DNA of 64,000 nucleotides from VRUE01 sp963697805 (GTDB lineage Bacteria > Actinomycetota > Thermoleophilia > Solirubrobacterales > 70-9), in the NCBI GenBank assembly GCA_963697805.1, contig CAVOPB010000002.1:372001-436000 (forward strand). The letters run 5' to 3'. A model generated the notes under the pieces. The model was not told the origin of the DNA and searched no databases. It saw only the letters and a list, made by a program, of their open reading frames with translations. The number at the start of each line of letters is the position of its first letter. Within the stretch, counting starts at the first letter, position 1. Shown piece by piece: positions 16,296 to 25,227 of this stretch. The translations under genes were made by a program, and so were the position numbers.

Positions 16296-17185
16296 TGTCA
16301 ATCATCGTCGGGGAGGACACGAAACTGGTCGTCTCCGGCCTGACCGGCCGCGAGGGGTCCTTCCACGGCCTCCGCAACCGTGCCTACGGCACCTACCTGG
16401 CGGCCGGTGTGACTCCCGGCAAGGGGGGGCAGGACGTCGAGGGGGTCCCGGTGTTCGACTCGATCTCTGTGGCGGTGCAGGAGGCGGGAGCCAACACCTC
16501 GATGATCTTCGTCCCCGCCCGGTTCGCCGCGGCGGCGATCGAGGAGGCGGTCGAGTCCGGCGTCGAGACGGTGATCGCGATCACCGAGGGGATCCCGGTC
16601 CTCGACATGCTGCGGATCTACTGGCAGGCGAAGGAGGCCGGCGTGAGGCTGATCGGGCCCAACTGCCCCGGCGTGCTCTCGCCCGGCAAGGCCAATGTCG
16701 GGATCATCCCGGCCCAGTTCTTCGACCCCGGCAAGATCGGCGTCGTCTCGAAGTCGGGCACGCTCACCTACCAGATCGGCAACGAGCTGAAACAGGCGGG
16801 CGAGGGCAACTCCTCGATCGTCGGGATCGGCGGCGACCCGATCGTCGGCTCCGACTTCATCGACATCCTAAAGCTGTACGAGGCCGACCCCGAGACCGAG
16901 GTGATCGTGATGGTCGGCGAGATCGGCGGCGATGCCGAGGAGCGAGCGGCCGACTTCATCGAGGCCGAGGTCTCGAAGCCGGTGGTCGCCTATATCGCCG
17001 GCTTCACCGCCCCGCCGGGCAAGCAGATGGGCCACGCCGGGGCGATCATCTCCGGCTCCTCCGGGACGGCGCAGGCGAAGAAGGAGGCGCTCGAGGCCAA
17101 GGGCGTCAGGGTTGGCGAAAGCCCCACCGAGACTGCCCAGATAGCCGTCGAGGTGCTCAGGGGCCTCGGCGACGCCTCTGCCTAA
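16295..17185 (+). CDS. sucD: Succinyl-CoA ligase alpha subunit
   Basis: A 296-residue subunit with the CoA-binding Rossmann start (SGLTGREGSFHGLRNRAYGT), the IGPNCPG segment, and GHAGAIISG, whose histidine is the phosphorylated catalytic residue near position 250. It forms the active ligase with the adjacent SucC. The ATG overlaps the sucC TGA. It is followed after 56 bases by an unrelated secreted protein that has its own ribosome binding site. Confidence 0.97.
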   Translation: MSIIVGEDTKLVVSGLTGREGSFHGLRNRAYGTYLAAGVTPGKGGQDVEGVPVFDSISVAVQEAGANTSMIFVPARFAAAAIEEAVESGVETVIAITEGIPVLDMLRIYWQAKEAGVRLIGPNCPGVLSPGKANVGIIPAQFFDPGKIGVVSKSGTLTYQIGNELKQAGEGNSSIVGIGGDPIVGSDFIDILKLYEADPETEVIVMVGEIGGDAEERAADFIEAEVSKPVVAYIAGFTAPPGKQMGHAGAIISGSSGTAQAKKEALEAKGVRVGESPTETAQIAVEVLRGLGDASA

Positions 17186-17241
17186 ACCGCCGCTCCGAGT
17201 GCAACTCTTGGCAGCCTTCCGTGTCTCGGAGGTGAGCACTG

Positions 17242-18885
17242 ATGATCGGCTCTAGGCCCACGACGATTGCGTGGCCGGCCCTGCTGGCCCTGCTTGCCCT
17301 GCTCGGGTTCTGCCCCAGCGCCTCGGCGCGGGACGTCTATGTCGCCAATTCCGGCAACGGCACGGTCTCGGTCATCGACTCCTCGACCAACGCCGTGGTC
17401 GGGGGGATTCCCGTCGGCGGCGAACCGGTCGACATCGCGATAACCCCGAGCGGTCGTTTCGCATGGGCCCTCAACGGCGCCGGGGGCTCGGTCTCGGTGA
17501 TCGACACGACGACGCGGACCGTCGTCCAGGGACCGATCGGAGTGGGCCTGGCGCCGCGCGGCATCGCGATCACCCCAAACGGGGGCCGCGTCTACGTGAC
17601 CAACTCCGGCGACGACACCGTCACCGTGCTCGACGCCTCCGCCTTCGCGCCGGTCGGGGAGCCGATCCCGGTCGGTGATGAACCCGATGGCGTCGCGATC
17701 TCTCCCGACGGCGGCACGGTCTTCGTCGCCCAGCGGGGAGGCGACATCTCCATCATCAATGCCAATACCGCGGAGGTGGTCGACACGATCGACGACTCCT
17801 TCGGCCCGTCGCGGATCACGATTGGGCCGAGCGGGGCGCGCGCCTTCGTCACCAACCACGCCTCGGACACGGTCACCGCGTTCAGCCCGGCCTCGCGGAG
17901 CGTCGTCGGCGCCCCGATCCCGGTCGGGTCCGAACCGACCGGGATCGCCTCGACCCCGAATGGGTCCTTTGCCTACGCGGCGAGCGCGGTTGACGGCTCG
18001 CTGACCCAGATCGACACCGGGACCGACCTGCCGATCGGGGCGCCGCTCGATTTCGCGGGAGCGACCGGAGTCGCGATCACGCCGGACGGGCTCCAGGGCT
18101 ACGTGACCGACGCCGGTACCTCGACCGTCTCCGTGCTCGACACGAATCGCGACACCAACGCCGGAGCCGTCACCGTCGGCGACAAACCGGTCGCGGTGGC
18201 GGTCGTGCCGAACCAGGGCCCGACCGCGTCGTTCTGGGTCTCCCCGACCCAGCGGCGCGCGAAGAAACGGCTCACCTTCCACGCCAGTGGCTCGACCGAC
18301 AGCGATGGGAAAATCACCAGCTACTCCTGGGACTTTGGCGATCGCGGCAAGGCGGAGGGTGCCCAGCAGACCCGCTACCACAGCTATCGCCGGCCCGGCA
18401 TCTACTACGTGGGGCTCAAGGTCACCGACAACGAAGGCTGCTCGACGGAAACCGTCTTCACCGGACAGACCACCTCCTGCGCGGGTAACTCACTGGCCTC
18501 GATCACCGTGCCGATCAAAGTCCTCAATGAGACCGGGCCGAAGCTTCAGGTGACCGGCTCCGGGCACCAGCGGATGCGGAGGGTCGTCGTCCGCGCTCGC
18601 TGCCCGCAGGTCGCCTGCTCGCTGAAGGCCCAGGGGATCGTCGTCACCTCGGCCGAAGAGGGCGGCCGCAAGGTCCGGCACCTGCGCCGCCTCGGCGGCG
18701 ACTCGGCTCCGGCCCCGAGCCGCTCCTGGCGGCGGCTGGTCCTGCGCCTGCCCGGCCCGACCCGCTCCGGTGCGGAACACGCGATCCTCCTCGGCGGGAC
18801 GGCCAAGGCCCGTATCGCGGTCAACGCCCGCGACCGGGAAAACGAAGTGACGGTCGAAACCAAGGCGGTCAAGCTCGGCTTCTGA
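17242..18885 (+). CDS. Secreted YVTN-type beta-propeller protein with PKD domain
   Basis: 547 residues. A signal peptide (ALLALLALLGFCPSASA) is followed by about seven YVTN/YncE-type repeats of roughly 42 residues. Each carries a pattern like VYVTNSGDDTVTVLD and GDEPDGVAISPDG. They should form a seven-bladed propeller over residues 30-325. A PKD domain (FHASGSTDSDGKITSYSWDFGD) occupies about 330-420, and a beta-rich C-terminal part follows. Such proteins are exported and surface associated; ligand and role are unknown. GGAGG at 17228-17232 is a good ribosome binding site for ATG 17242. Confidence 0.85.
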   Translation: MIGSRPTTIAWPALLALLALLGFCPSASARDVYVANSGNGTVSVIDSSTNAVVGGIPVGGEPVDIAITPSGRFAWALNGAGGSVSVIDTTTRTVVQGPIGVGLAPRGIAITPNGGRVYVTNSGDDTVTVLDASAFAPVGEPIPVGDEPDGVAISPDGGTVFVAQRGGDISIINANTAEVVDTIDDSFGPSRITIGPSGARAFVTNHASDTVTAFSPASRSVVGAPIPVGSEPTGIASTPNGSFAYAASAVDGSLTQIDTGTDLPIGAPLDFAGATGVAITPDGLQGYVTDAGTSTVSVLDTNRDTNAGAVTVGDKPVAVAVVPNQGPTASFWVSPTQRRAKKRLTFHASGSTDSDGKITSYSWDFGDRGKAEGAQQTRYHSYRRPGIYYVGLKVTDNEGCSTETVFTGQTTSCAGNSLASITVPIKVLNETGPKLQVTGSGHQRMRRVVVRARCPQVACSLKAQGIVVTSAEEGGRKVRHLRRLGGDSAPAPSRSWRRLVLRLPGPTRSGAEHAILLGGTAKARIAVNARDRENEVTVETKAVKLGF

Positions 18886-18892
18886 GCGTTGC

Positions 18893-18898
18893 TAAGGT
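18893..18898 (+). promoter_or_regulatory. Putative -10 element TAAGGT, leaderless start
   Basis: TAAGGT ends 8 bases before ATG 18907. This favours that ATG over the in-frame codon at 18889, which lies upstream of the hexamer. Confidence 0.45.
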
Positions 18899-18906
18899 CG
18901 GACATA

Positions 18907-20010
18907 ATGGCCGGCGACACGATCTCTTTCGCACGCGGCGCGCCCAGCGCCGACATCCTGCCCCGCGAGGCGGTGGCCGAGGCTGCCGCCGTGGCGCTGG
19001 CGGAGGACTGGGAGCGGGCGCTCTCCTATGGGACCGGGATCGGCCACCCGGCCCTCGTTGAGTGGATCGCCGAGCGCCACGGGGACCTCGAGGCCTCGCA
19101 GGTGATGATGGCCAACGGATCGCTCGAGGGCGGGGCGATGCTGTTCGAGCACCTCGTGGGCCCCGGCGACAGGGTGATCGTCGAGCAGCCGACCTACGAC
19201 CGCACCCTGCTGCTCCTGCAGCGGCTCGGCGTCGAGCTGGTGCCGGTTCCGCTTGAGGCCGACGGCGTCGACCTCGCCGCCTTCGAAGCGGCGCTGGAGG
19301 GCGGCCCGGTCAAGCTCGCTCACATCATTCCCAACTTCCACAACCCCGCCGGCTGCACGCTGTCGGCCACGAAGCGGGTGCGGCTGGTCGAGCTCGCTGC
19401 CGAGCACGGCTTCTGGATCTTCGAGGACGACCCCTACCGCGAGCTGCCCTTCGAGGGCGACACTCTGGAGCCGATGATCTCGATCGACAAGGCCGACCGC
19501 GTGATCTTCGCCTCGTCGTTCTCGAAGACGGTCAGCCCGGGCGTGCGCGTCGGGTATCTCGCCGGCCCGGCGGGTGAGATCGCCAAGCTCGCGAAACGGG
19601 CCAACGAGACCTACATCTCGCCGAACATGCTGGCCGAGGCGGTCGTGCTCGAGCTCTGCCGCTCGGGCGGCCTCGACCGCAACATCGAGTTCGTGAAGGG
19701 GGCGCTGCGGGACCGCCGCGACGCCCTCGTAAGCGCCCTTCGTGAGCAGGTCCCCGAGGCCGAGTTCGTCGTCCCCGGCGGCGGCTACTTCCTCTGGCTC
19801 GACCTCGCGGCTGGGTCCGACACCCCGGCGCTGCTGGCCGAGGCGAAGGCCGAGGACGTGTCCTTCGTCGCCGGCCCCGACTTCATGATCGAGGGCGGCG
19901 AGAACAGCCTCCGCCTCTCCTTCGCCAGCGTTCCGCCGGAGCGGATCCCGGAGGGCGTGTCGCGGATCGCGACCGCCCTCGAGCGGGTCCGCGCCACCGC
20001 AGCCGCCTAG
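18907..20010 (+). CDS. PLP-dependent aminotransferase, class I/II (2-aminoadipate/MocR-like group)
   Basis: A 367-residue fold-type I aminotransferase. It begins with the substrate loop SFARGAPSADILP, has NFHNPAGCTLS (cofactor-contacting Asn), FEDDPYRELPF, and SSFSKTVSPGVRVGYL, whose lysine should bind pyridoxal phosphate. The C-terminal arginine that binds the carboxylate lies in the ENSLRLSFA segment. The PSADILP start and overall order resemble 2-aminoadipate or branched-chain transaminases of the LysN group. No HTH domain is present, so it is the enzyme-only form. Substrate is uncertain, and there is no pathway neighbour. Confidence 0.88.
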   Translation: MAGDTISFARGAPSADILPREAVAEAAAVALAEDWERALSYGTGIGHPALVEWIAERHGDLEASQVMMANGSLEGGAMLFEHLVGPGDRVIVEQPTYDRTLLLLQRLGVELVPVPLEADGVDLAAFEAALEGGPVKLAHIIPNFHNPAGCTLSATKRVRLVELAAEHGFWIFEDDPYRELPFEGDTLEPMISIDKADRVIFASSFSKTVSPGVRVGYLAGPAGEIAKLAKRANETYISPNMLAEAVVLELCRSGGLDRNIEFVKGALRDRRDALVSALREQVPEAEFVVPGGGYFLWLDLAAGSDTPALLAEAKAEDVSFVAGPDFMIEGGENSLRLSFASVPPERIPEGVSRIATALERVRATAAA

Positions 20011-20013
20011 CGC

Positions 20014-20727
20014 CTAGCGTCCGTAGCGGTCCGAGGAGAGGACCAGCTGCTCCGGGATCGCCGCCCGCGGCGCCGGTGCGGGGTCGGCGCGGACCGAGAC
20101 CGTCTCGGCGACGCTGCGCGAGACCTCGTGGTGCCCATCGCCGGAGGCGATCGTGACCCGCTCCTCGTCCGAGCTCTCGAGCTTGCCCTCGAGCCCGGGC
20201 TCGATTCCGGCCGCCTTCAGGTAGTGCAGGAGCTCCTCGGCCTCGTTCTCGAACCGCAGGATGTGGACGTCGGCCCCGACCTCGACGTCGGCGAGCAGGG
20301 AGCCGCGCTCGCGCGCGCCCTCGACGATCGGGTGGCCGTGGGGGCAGGTGGTCGCGTCACCGATCGCGGCCCGCATCCGCTCCTCGAGAACCGGCGACAT
20401 CGCGTGCTCGATCCGCTCCGCCTCCTCGTGGACCTCGTCCCAGGGGATCCCGAGGACGTCGGTCAGGAAGCGCTCGATCATCCGGTGGCGGCGGACGATG
20501 TAGCTGGCGTGCTCGCGGCCTGAGGCGGTGAACTCGAGCGATTTGTCGGCCCTGCGGTCGACGTAGCCGTCCTCGACCAGGCGCCCGATCATCTCGTGGA
20601 CGGTTGGTGGCGAGAGCTGCATCGCGCGGGCGATATTGGCACCCGTCATCGGCAGCCCGGCCTCCTCCAGCCAGAACATGATCTCCAGGTACTCCTGCTC
20701 GGCGACGGTCGCCTGATCCTCCGACAA
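20014..20727 (-). CDS. DtxR/MntR-family metal-dependent transcriptional regulator
   Basis: 237 residues. An N-terminal winged helix (MTGANIARAMQLSPPTVHEMIGRL) is followed by the dimerisation domain with metal ligands seen in EHAMSPVLEE and TTCPHGHPI, and by an SH3-like FeoA-type domain near residues 150-215. These proteins sense Fe(II) or Mn(II) and repress metal uptake genes; no transporter lies adjacent, so the target is unknown. The start is TTG 20727: an AAGGAG sequence (20734-20739 on the plus-strand coordinates) lies 6 bases upstream, and TAATAT at 20764-20769 is a likely -10. Confidence 0.9.
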   Translation of the reverse strand: MSEDQATVAEQEYLEIMFWLEEAGLPMTGANIARAMQLSPPTVHEMIGRLVEDGYVDRRADKSLEFTASGREHASYIVRRHRMIERFLTDVLGIPWDEVHEEAERIEHAMSPVLEERMRAAIGDATTCPHGHPIVEGARERGSLLADVEVGADVHILRFENEAEELLHYLKAAGIEPGLEGKLESSDEERVTIASGDGHHEVSRSVAETVSVRADPAPAPRAAIPEQLVLSSDRYGR

Positions 20728-20763
20728 GGGCTGCTCCTTCGTTGGGGCGCGGCTCGGCCGCCG

Positions 20764-20769
20764 ATATTA
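20764..20769 (-). promoter_or_regulatory. Putative -10 element TAATAT of the DtxR-family gene
   Basis: On the minus strand TAATAT lies about 37 bases before TTG 20727, giving a short leader that contains the AAGGAG ribosome binding site. It is the most AT-rich spot of the 69-base gap. Confidence 0.4.
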
Positions 20770-20796
20770 GTCGCTGATCCACATCACCTTTCGCGC

Positions 20797-21612
20797 TCAG
20801 CGTCGCTCGAGCAGGGTTGAGACGACCGCCTCGTAGAAGCCGTCGCCCATCGCCCCCTCGGTCACGGTCGCGTTGTCCCAGTCCGCCAGCGCGGCCCGCA
20901 GCCCGGGGTCGCGCTCGGGGCCGTTGGCGACGACGAAGAAGCGGCCGATCGCCGCCGCGACCTCGAGGTCCTCGACCGAGTCGCCGACGGCGATGCAGTC
21001 GGCCGGGCCGTAGCCGCGGGCGCGGGCATGGGCGGCGACCGCATTCGCCTTGCTGACCATCGCCGGGACGAGGTGGTAGGCGTGGGTCGGGCCCTCGACC
21101 GCCGGCATCTCGCGGCCGATCGCGCCGTTGTCCAGCAGCCGCAGGTCGTCGTGGCCCTCCTCGCCAAGCAGCCGATTGGCGTCCTCGACGTCGACCTTGC
21201 CGCGGAAGAGGTGGGAGAGGACGCGGCCGTGGTGCCACGGGGCGTGGTACTCGAGCCGCCCCTCGTAGTGCTCGAACAGCATCTTCGGGATCCCCCGCTG
21301 CTCGATCTTCTCGTAGATGGTCCCGTCCTCGTCCGGGACCATCTGCCCGGTCAGGATCGTCGTCTCGCCGTCGATCGCAAACGCGCAGCCGGCCTCGTAG
21401 ATGTAGGAGGTCTGGCCCATCAGCCGGGCCGCCTCGTGGACCTGGGGCTCACGCCGGCCGGACATGATCACGACCTCGACCCCGGCCCGGTGGCAGGCCT
21501 CGAGCCCCCGCGACTGGGCCAGGCTGAAGCCGCCGTCGGCATCGCGATAGAGGGAGCTCCCCTTCCCGAGAAGAGTTCCATCGAGGTCGGTGTAGACGCA
21601 ACTGAGGGCCAT
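20797..21612 (-). CDS. HAD-IIB phosphatase, mannosyl/glucosyl-phosphoglycerate phosphatase-like
   Basis: 271 residues. Motif I is YTDLDGTLLG with the nucleophilic aspartate, motif II VVIMSGRRE, and motif IV GDSVEDLEVAAAIGRFFVVAN. The cap domain is of the C2b type found in Cof, sucrose-phosphate and mannosyl-3-phosphoglycerate phosphatases. Segments such as YEAGCAF resemble the latter, suggesting a sugar-phosphate or osmolyte substrate, but this is a family-level guess. It is divergent from folP with only 26 bases between them. Confidence 0.78.
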   Translation of the reverse strand: MALSCVYTDLDGTLLGKGSSLYRDADGGFSLAQSRGLEACHRAGVEVVIMSGRREPQVHEAARLMGQTSYIYEAGCAFAIDGETTILTGQMVPDEDGTIYEKIEQRGIPKMLFEHYEGRLEYHAPWHHGRVLSHLFRGKVDVEDANRLLGEEGHDDLRLLDNGAIGREMPAVEGPTHAYHLVPAMVSKANAVAAHARARGYGPADCIAVGDSVEDLEVAAAIGRFFVVANGPERDPGLRAALADWDNATVTEGAMGDGFYEAVVSTLLERR

Positions 21613-21624
21613 TGGCGCGATCGC

Positions 21625-21631
21625 TACGGTA
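21625..21631. promoter_or_regulatory. Shared divergent -10 region TACGGTA (HAD phosphatase / folP)
   Basis: TACGGT (21625-21630) on the plus strand ends 8 bases before GTG 21639. TACCGT on the minus strand (21631-21626) ends 13 bases before ATG 21612. Both lie in the near-palindrome GCTACGGTAGC, so polymerase cannot use both at once. Confidence 0.45.
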
Positions 21632-21638
21632 GCTGCCC

Positions 21639-22475
21639 GTGAGATGGAAGCTGATGGACCGGGAGCTGGACCTCGATCACCCCGTCGCCGCCGGGATCGT
21701 CAACGTCACCGCCGACTCGATGTTCGAGGGAGCGCGCAGCGGGACGCCCGAGCAGGCGATAGCGGACGGGCTGGCGCTGGTCGAGGCCGGGTTCGAGATG
21801 CTCGATATCGGCGCCGTGGCGGCGCGGAGCGGGCCGCCGGTCGCCCCCGAGGAGGAGGCGGCGGCGCTGGTGCCGGCGATTGAGCGCCTCGCCGCAGCGG
21901 GGGTGCCGATTTCAGCCGACACCTTCTCGGACGAGGTCGCGCGGCGGGCTCTGGCGGCGGGGGCTGTCGCGGTCAACGACATCTCCGGCGGATCGGATGA
22001 GATGTTCGAGCTCGTCGCAAAGAGCGGCTGCGGCTACGTCCTGATGCACATCGAGGGGCCGCCCCGGGTCGACCGGGTCGCGCCCGAATACGACGACGTC
22101 GTCGACCACCTCCGGTCCTGGTTCGGGGGGCGAGTCGAGCGGGCCCGGAGCCTTGGCGTCGGCGAGGAGCAGATCGCGATCGACCCCGGCCTCGACTTCG
22201 ACCTCAGCACCGAGCAGGACCTCGAGATCCTGCGGCGGCTCGGCGAGCTCGGCGAGCTCGGGCTGCCGCTCTACCTCTCGCTCTCGCGCAAGGACTTCAT
22301 CGGTGCGGTCCTCGGCGGCTCCTGGGAGGACCGCCTGCCGGCGGCCGATCGCGAGTGGGGAACCGTCGCCGCGGTCGCCCTCGCGGTCCGGGGTGGCGCC
22401 GACATCCTCCGCATCCACGACCGCAGCTCCCTGCAGGCGGTCAGGGTCGCGAGTGCGATCCGGGGCGCCGCATGA
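21639..22475 (+). CDS. folP: Dihydropteroate synthase family protein
   Basis: A 278-residue TIM-barrel protein with GIVNVTADSMF near the start, EMLDIGAVAARSG, ISADTFSDEV, VNDISGGSD, SLSRKDFIGAVLGG and the terminal RIHD. These correspond in order to the pterin- and pABA-site blocks of dihydropteroate synthase. The first motif deviates from the usual NVTPDSFSDGG (Ala replaces Pro and the glycine-rich loop is changed), so activity should be treated with some caution. No other folate gene is present. The GTG at 21639 is supported by the upstream TACGGT hexamer; ATG 21654 is an alternative. The stop overlaps the helicase start (ATGA). Confidence 0.82.
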   Translation: MRWKLMDRELDLDHPVAAGIVNVTADSMFEGARSGTPEQAIADGLALVEAGFEMLDIGAVAARSGPPVAPEEEAAALVPAIERLAAAGVPISADTFSDEVARRALAAGAVAVNDISGGSDEMFELVAKSGCGYVLMHIEGPPRVDRVAPEYDDVVDHLRSWFGGRVERARSLGVGEEQIAIDPGLDFDLSTEQDLEILRRLGELGELGLPLYLSLSRKDFIGAVLGGSWEDRLPAADREWGTVAAVALAVRGGADILRIHDRSSLQAVRVASAIRGAA

Positions 22476-24748
22476 CGCCATCCCGGTCGCTGCTGGAGAC
22501 TCCCTGGGCGATCGCGATCGACCCCGCCCGCCGCGACGGCCGGATCGTCGCCGAGAGCGACGAGGCGGAGCGTCCCTCGAAGACGGTCGCGATGCCGGGC
22601 TCGCTCGACCCCGGCCTGGTCGAGGCGCTCGACCGCGCCGGGATCGATCGCCTCTACTCGCACCAGCGCGAGGCGCTCGACGCCGCCGCCTCATCCAACC
22701 TCGTGATCACCAGCGGCACCGCATCGGGCAAGAGCCTCGCCTTCAACCTCCCCGTCCTCGACGACATCGCCCGCGACCCCAAGCGGCGGGCGCTCTACCT
22801 TTACCCGACCAAGGCACTGGCTCAGGACCAGGCGCGAAAGCTCGCCGAGCTGCGGCCGCCGGGTCTGCGCGAGGCGATCTACGACGGCGACACCCCGCGC
22901 GAGGAGCGGCCGGCGATCCGGCGCCGCAACAACCTCGTCCTCACCAACCCCGACATGCTCCACGTCGGGCTGCTGCCGAACCACCGCAGCTGGGGCGACT
23001 TCCTCGCCAACCTCGGCTGGGTCGTCGTCGACGAGGCCCACACCTACCGCGGCGTCTTCGGCTCCCATGTCGCCAACGTCCTGCGCCGGCTGCGCAGGAT
23101 CGCCCGCGCCTACGGCTCCGAGCCGCGCTTCCTGCTCGCCTCGGCGACGATCGCCAACCCGGTCGAGCTCGCCGAGCGCCTGGTCGGTGAGCCGTTCGCG
23201 GCGATTGAGGACGACGGGGCCCCGAGCACCGGGCGTGAGATCGCGATGTGGAACCCGCCGCTGATCGACAAGGCCACCGGGACCCGCCGCTCGCCGCTCT
23301 CGGAGGCGGCCGAGTTGCTGGTCGAGCTCGTCTCCCAGGGAGTGCGGACGATCTGCTTCCTCAAAAGCCGGCGGGGGATCGAGCTGATTCAACGTTTCGC
23401 CCGTGAGGGGCTCACCGCACGGGGCAAGCCCGAGCTGGCCGAGCGGATCGCGCCCTATCGGGGCGGCTACACGCCCCAGCAGCGGCGCGAGATCGAGGCC
23501 CGGCTCAGCGCCGGCGAGCTGCTGGCGGTGGTCGCAACCGACGCGCTCGAGCTCGGGATCGACATCGGCGAGCTCGACGCCGCGATCTGCGTCACCTTCC
23601 CTGGGACGGTGGCGAGCCTGCGCCAGATGTGGGGGAGGGCCGGCCGCCGCCGTCGCGGGCTCGCCGTCTACGTCGCCGGTCAGGACGCGCTCGACCAGTT
23701 CTTCTGCCGCCATCCCGACGAGTTCATCGACCGCCCGGTCGAGGCCGCGATCCTCGATCACGAAAGTGAGCAGATCGCCTCCCGCCATCTGCTCGCCGCC
23801 GCCTACGAGCTGCCTCTGACCAGCGAGGACGACGAGATCTTCGGCCCGAGCTGGCGCGAGCGGGCCGACGGACTGGCGGCGGCGGGCGAGCTGCGCCGCG
23901 CCGGCGCCCGGATGCTGCCGCGCCGCAGCGAGTTCATCGCCGCGAAGATCCCGCTGCGCTCGGCCTCGGCCGACTCGGTCGCGGTGATCGAGCGCGACTC
24001 GGGGGAGATGCTCGGGCTGGTCGAGGCCGAGCGCGCCTTCACGACGATCCACCCCGGCGCCGTCTACCTGCACCTCGGGCGCTCCTACGAGGTCGAGCAG
24101 CTCGACATCGACGGGCGGCGGGCGATCGTCTCCAAGTTCGACGGCGACTGGTACACCCGCCCGAAAAAGGAGACCGAGATCTACATCGAGCGCCTGCGCG
24201 AGCAGCGGACGAGCGCCGGGGTCGAGCTCCACTTCGGCGAGGTCTCTGTCAGCGAGCAGGTGATCGCCTTCCAGCGGGTCTCGATCCCCGAGCAGGAGCC
24301 GATCGACGTCGTCGCCCTCGAGCTGCCCGAGCAGCACTTCGTGACCCAGGCGCTCTGGTACGTGCTGCCGGACCGACTCAGCGGCGCGCTGCCGCCCGAC
24401 GTCCTGCTCGGCGCCCTGCACGCCACCGAGCACGGTCAGATCGCGGTCCTGCCGCTGATCGCGATGTGCGACCGCTGGGACATCGGCGGGCTCTCGACCA
24501 ACGTCCACTTCCAGACCGGCCGCTCGACGATCTTCATCTACGACGGCCACCCCGGCGGGGTCGGGATCACGCTGCGCGGCTACGAGCAGTTCGAGCAGCT
24601 GCTCGATGACGCCGAGCGGCTGATCGGCGAGTGCCCGTGCGAGTCCGGGTGTCCGTCCTGCGTCCAGAGCCCGAAGTGCGGAAACCTCAATGAACCGCTC
24701 CACAAGGAGGGAGCGCTGGAGCTGATGCGGACGATGAAGAATGGATAG
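22472..24748 (+). CDS. DEAD/DEAH-box helicase with C-terminal DUF1998-type cysteine cluster (MrfA/YprA family)
   Basis: 758 residues. Helicase motifs appear in order: Q-like YSHQREALD, motif I TSGTASGKS, Ia YPTKALAQDQ, motif II VVVDEAHTY, motif III LASATIANP, and motif VI MWGRAGRRRRG. The C-terminal region ends in CPCESGCPSC..SPKCGN, the four-cysteine metal-binding module of MrfA/YprA and Hrq1-like proteins. MrfA of Bacillus is a DNA repair helicase acting on mitomycin-type lesions; a similar repair role is inferred. The ATG overlaps the folP stop by four bases and its own end overlaps the next gene by eight, so the three genes form an operon. Confidence 0.92.
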   Translation: MTPSRSLLETPWAIAIDPARRDGRIVAESDEAERPSKTVAMPGSLDPGLVEALDRAGIDRLYSHQREALDAAASSNLVITSGTASGKSLAFNLPVLDDIARDPKRRALYLYPTKALAQDQARKLAELRPPGLREAIYDGDTPREERPAIRRRNNLVLTNPDMLHVGLLPNHRSWGDFLANLGWVVVDEAHTYRGVFGSHVANVLRRLRRIARAYGSEPRFLLASATIANPVELAERLVGEPFAAIEDDGAPSTGREIAMWNPPLIDKATGTRRSPLSEAAELLVELVSQGVRTICFLKSRRGIELIQRFAREGLTARGKPELAERIAPYRGGYTPQQRREIEARLSAGELLAVVATDALELGIDIGELDAAICVTFPGTVASLRQMWGRAGRRRRGLAVYVAGQDALDQFFCRHPDEFIDRPVEAAILDHESEQIASRHLLAAAYELPLTSEDDEIFGPSWRERADGLAAAGELRRAGARMLPRRSEFIAAKIPLRSASADSVAVIERDSGEMLGLVEAERAFTTIHPGAVYLHLGRSYEVEQLDIDGRRAIVSKFDGDWYTRPKKETEIYIERLREQRTSAGVELHFGEVSVSEQVIAFQRVSIPEQEPIDVVALELPEQHFVTQALWYVLPDRLSGALPPDVLLGALHATEHGQIAVLPLIAMCDRWDIGGLSTNVHFQTGRSTIFIYDGHPGGVGITLRGYEQFEQLLDDAERLIGECPCESGCPSCVQSPKCGNLNEPLHKEGALELMRTMKNG

Positions 24749-25226
24749 GCAAACGCAAATCTCGGTGATCGGGGCGAGTGCCGCCGAGGATGGCTCGGAG
24801 ACAGCCCGGCTCGCTGAGGAGGTCGGTCGGCTGTTGGCCGAGGCGGGCGCGACCGTCGTCTGCGGCGGCCGCGGCGGGGTGATGGTGGCGGCGGCGCGCG
24901 GTGCGGCGCAGGCCGGCGGCGAGGTGATCGGGATCGTCCCGGGGGTCTCGATCGACGACGCGAACCCCCACTGCACCCACGTCGTCGCCAGCGGGATCGG
25001 CTTTGCCCGCAACCTCGCCGTCGTCGCCAGCGGTGACGCCGTGATCGCGGTCGGCGGGGCCTGGGGGACGCTCTCGGAGATCGGTCACGCCCGGGTCTTC
25101 GACCGGACCGTGGTCGCCCTGCACAGCTGGGAACTGGTCGGCAGCGAGGAAATGGCGGGGGCGCCGGGGGTGATCGTGGTCGAGACCGCGAGCGAGGCGG
25201 TCGCCGCCGCGCTCGAGGCCGCCTGA
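24741..25226 (+). CDS. LOG-like Rossmann protein (TIGR00725/YvdD-type)
   Basis: 161 residues with a glycine-rich N-terminal segment VCGGRGGVMVAAARGA, a PGVSIDDAN segment, GFARNLAVV, and GGAWGTLSEIGHAR. The last matches the GGxGTxxE motif of LOG-family nucleotide-binding proteins. Relatives hydrolyse the N-glycosidic bond of nucleoside monophosphates or bind molybdopterin precursors; the function of this subgroup is poorly defined. It overlaps the helicase gene by eight bases and is presumably co-translated with it. Confidence 0.82.
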   Translation: MDRQTQISVIGASAAEDGSETARLAEEVGRLLAEAGATVVCGGRGGVMVAAARGAAQAGGEVIGIVPGVSIDDANPHCTHVVASGIGFARNLAVVASGDAVIAVGGAWGTLSEIGHARVFDRTVVALHSWELVGSEEMAGAPGVIVVETASEAVAAALEAA

Positions 25227-25227
25227 C

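Noticed and set aside
17193..17231. Seven-base inverted repeat CTCCGAG/CTCGGAG after sucD as a terminator
   Set aside because: The 25-base loop and short stem make it weak, and the right arm overlaps the ribosome binding site of the next gene.
22355..22471. Upstream extension of the helicase frame
   Set aside because: It overlaps folP; ATG 22472 overlapping the folP stop is the natural start.
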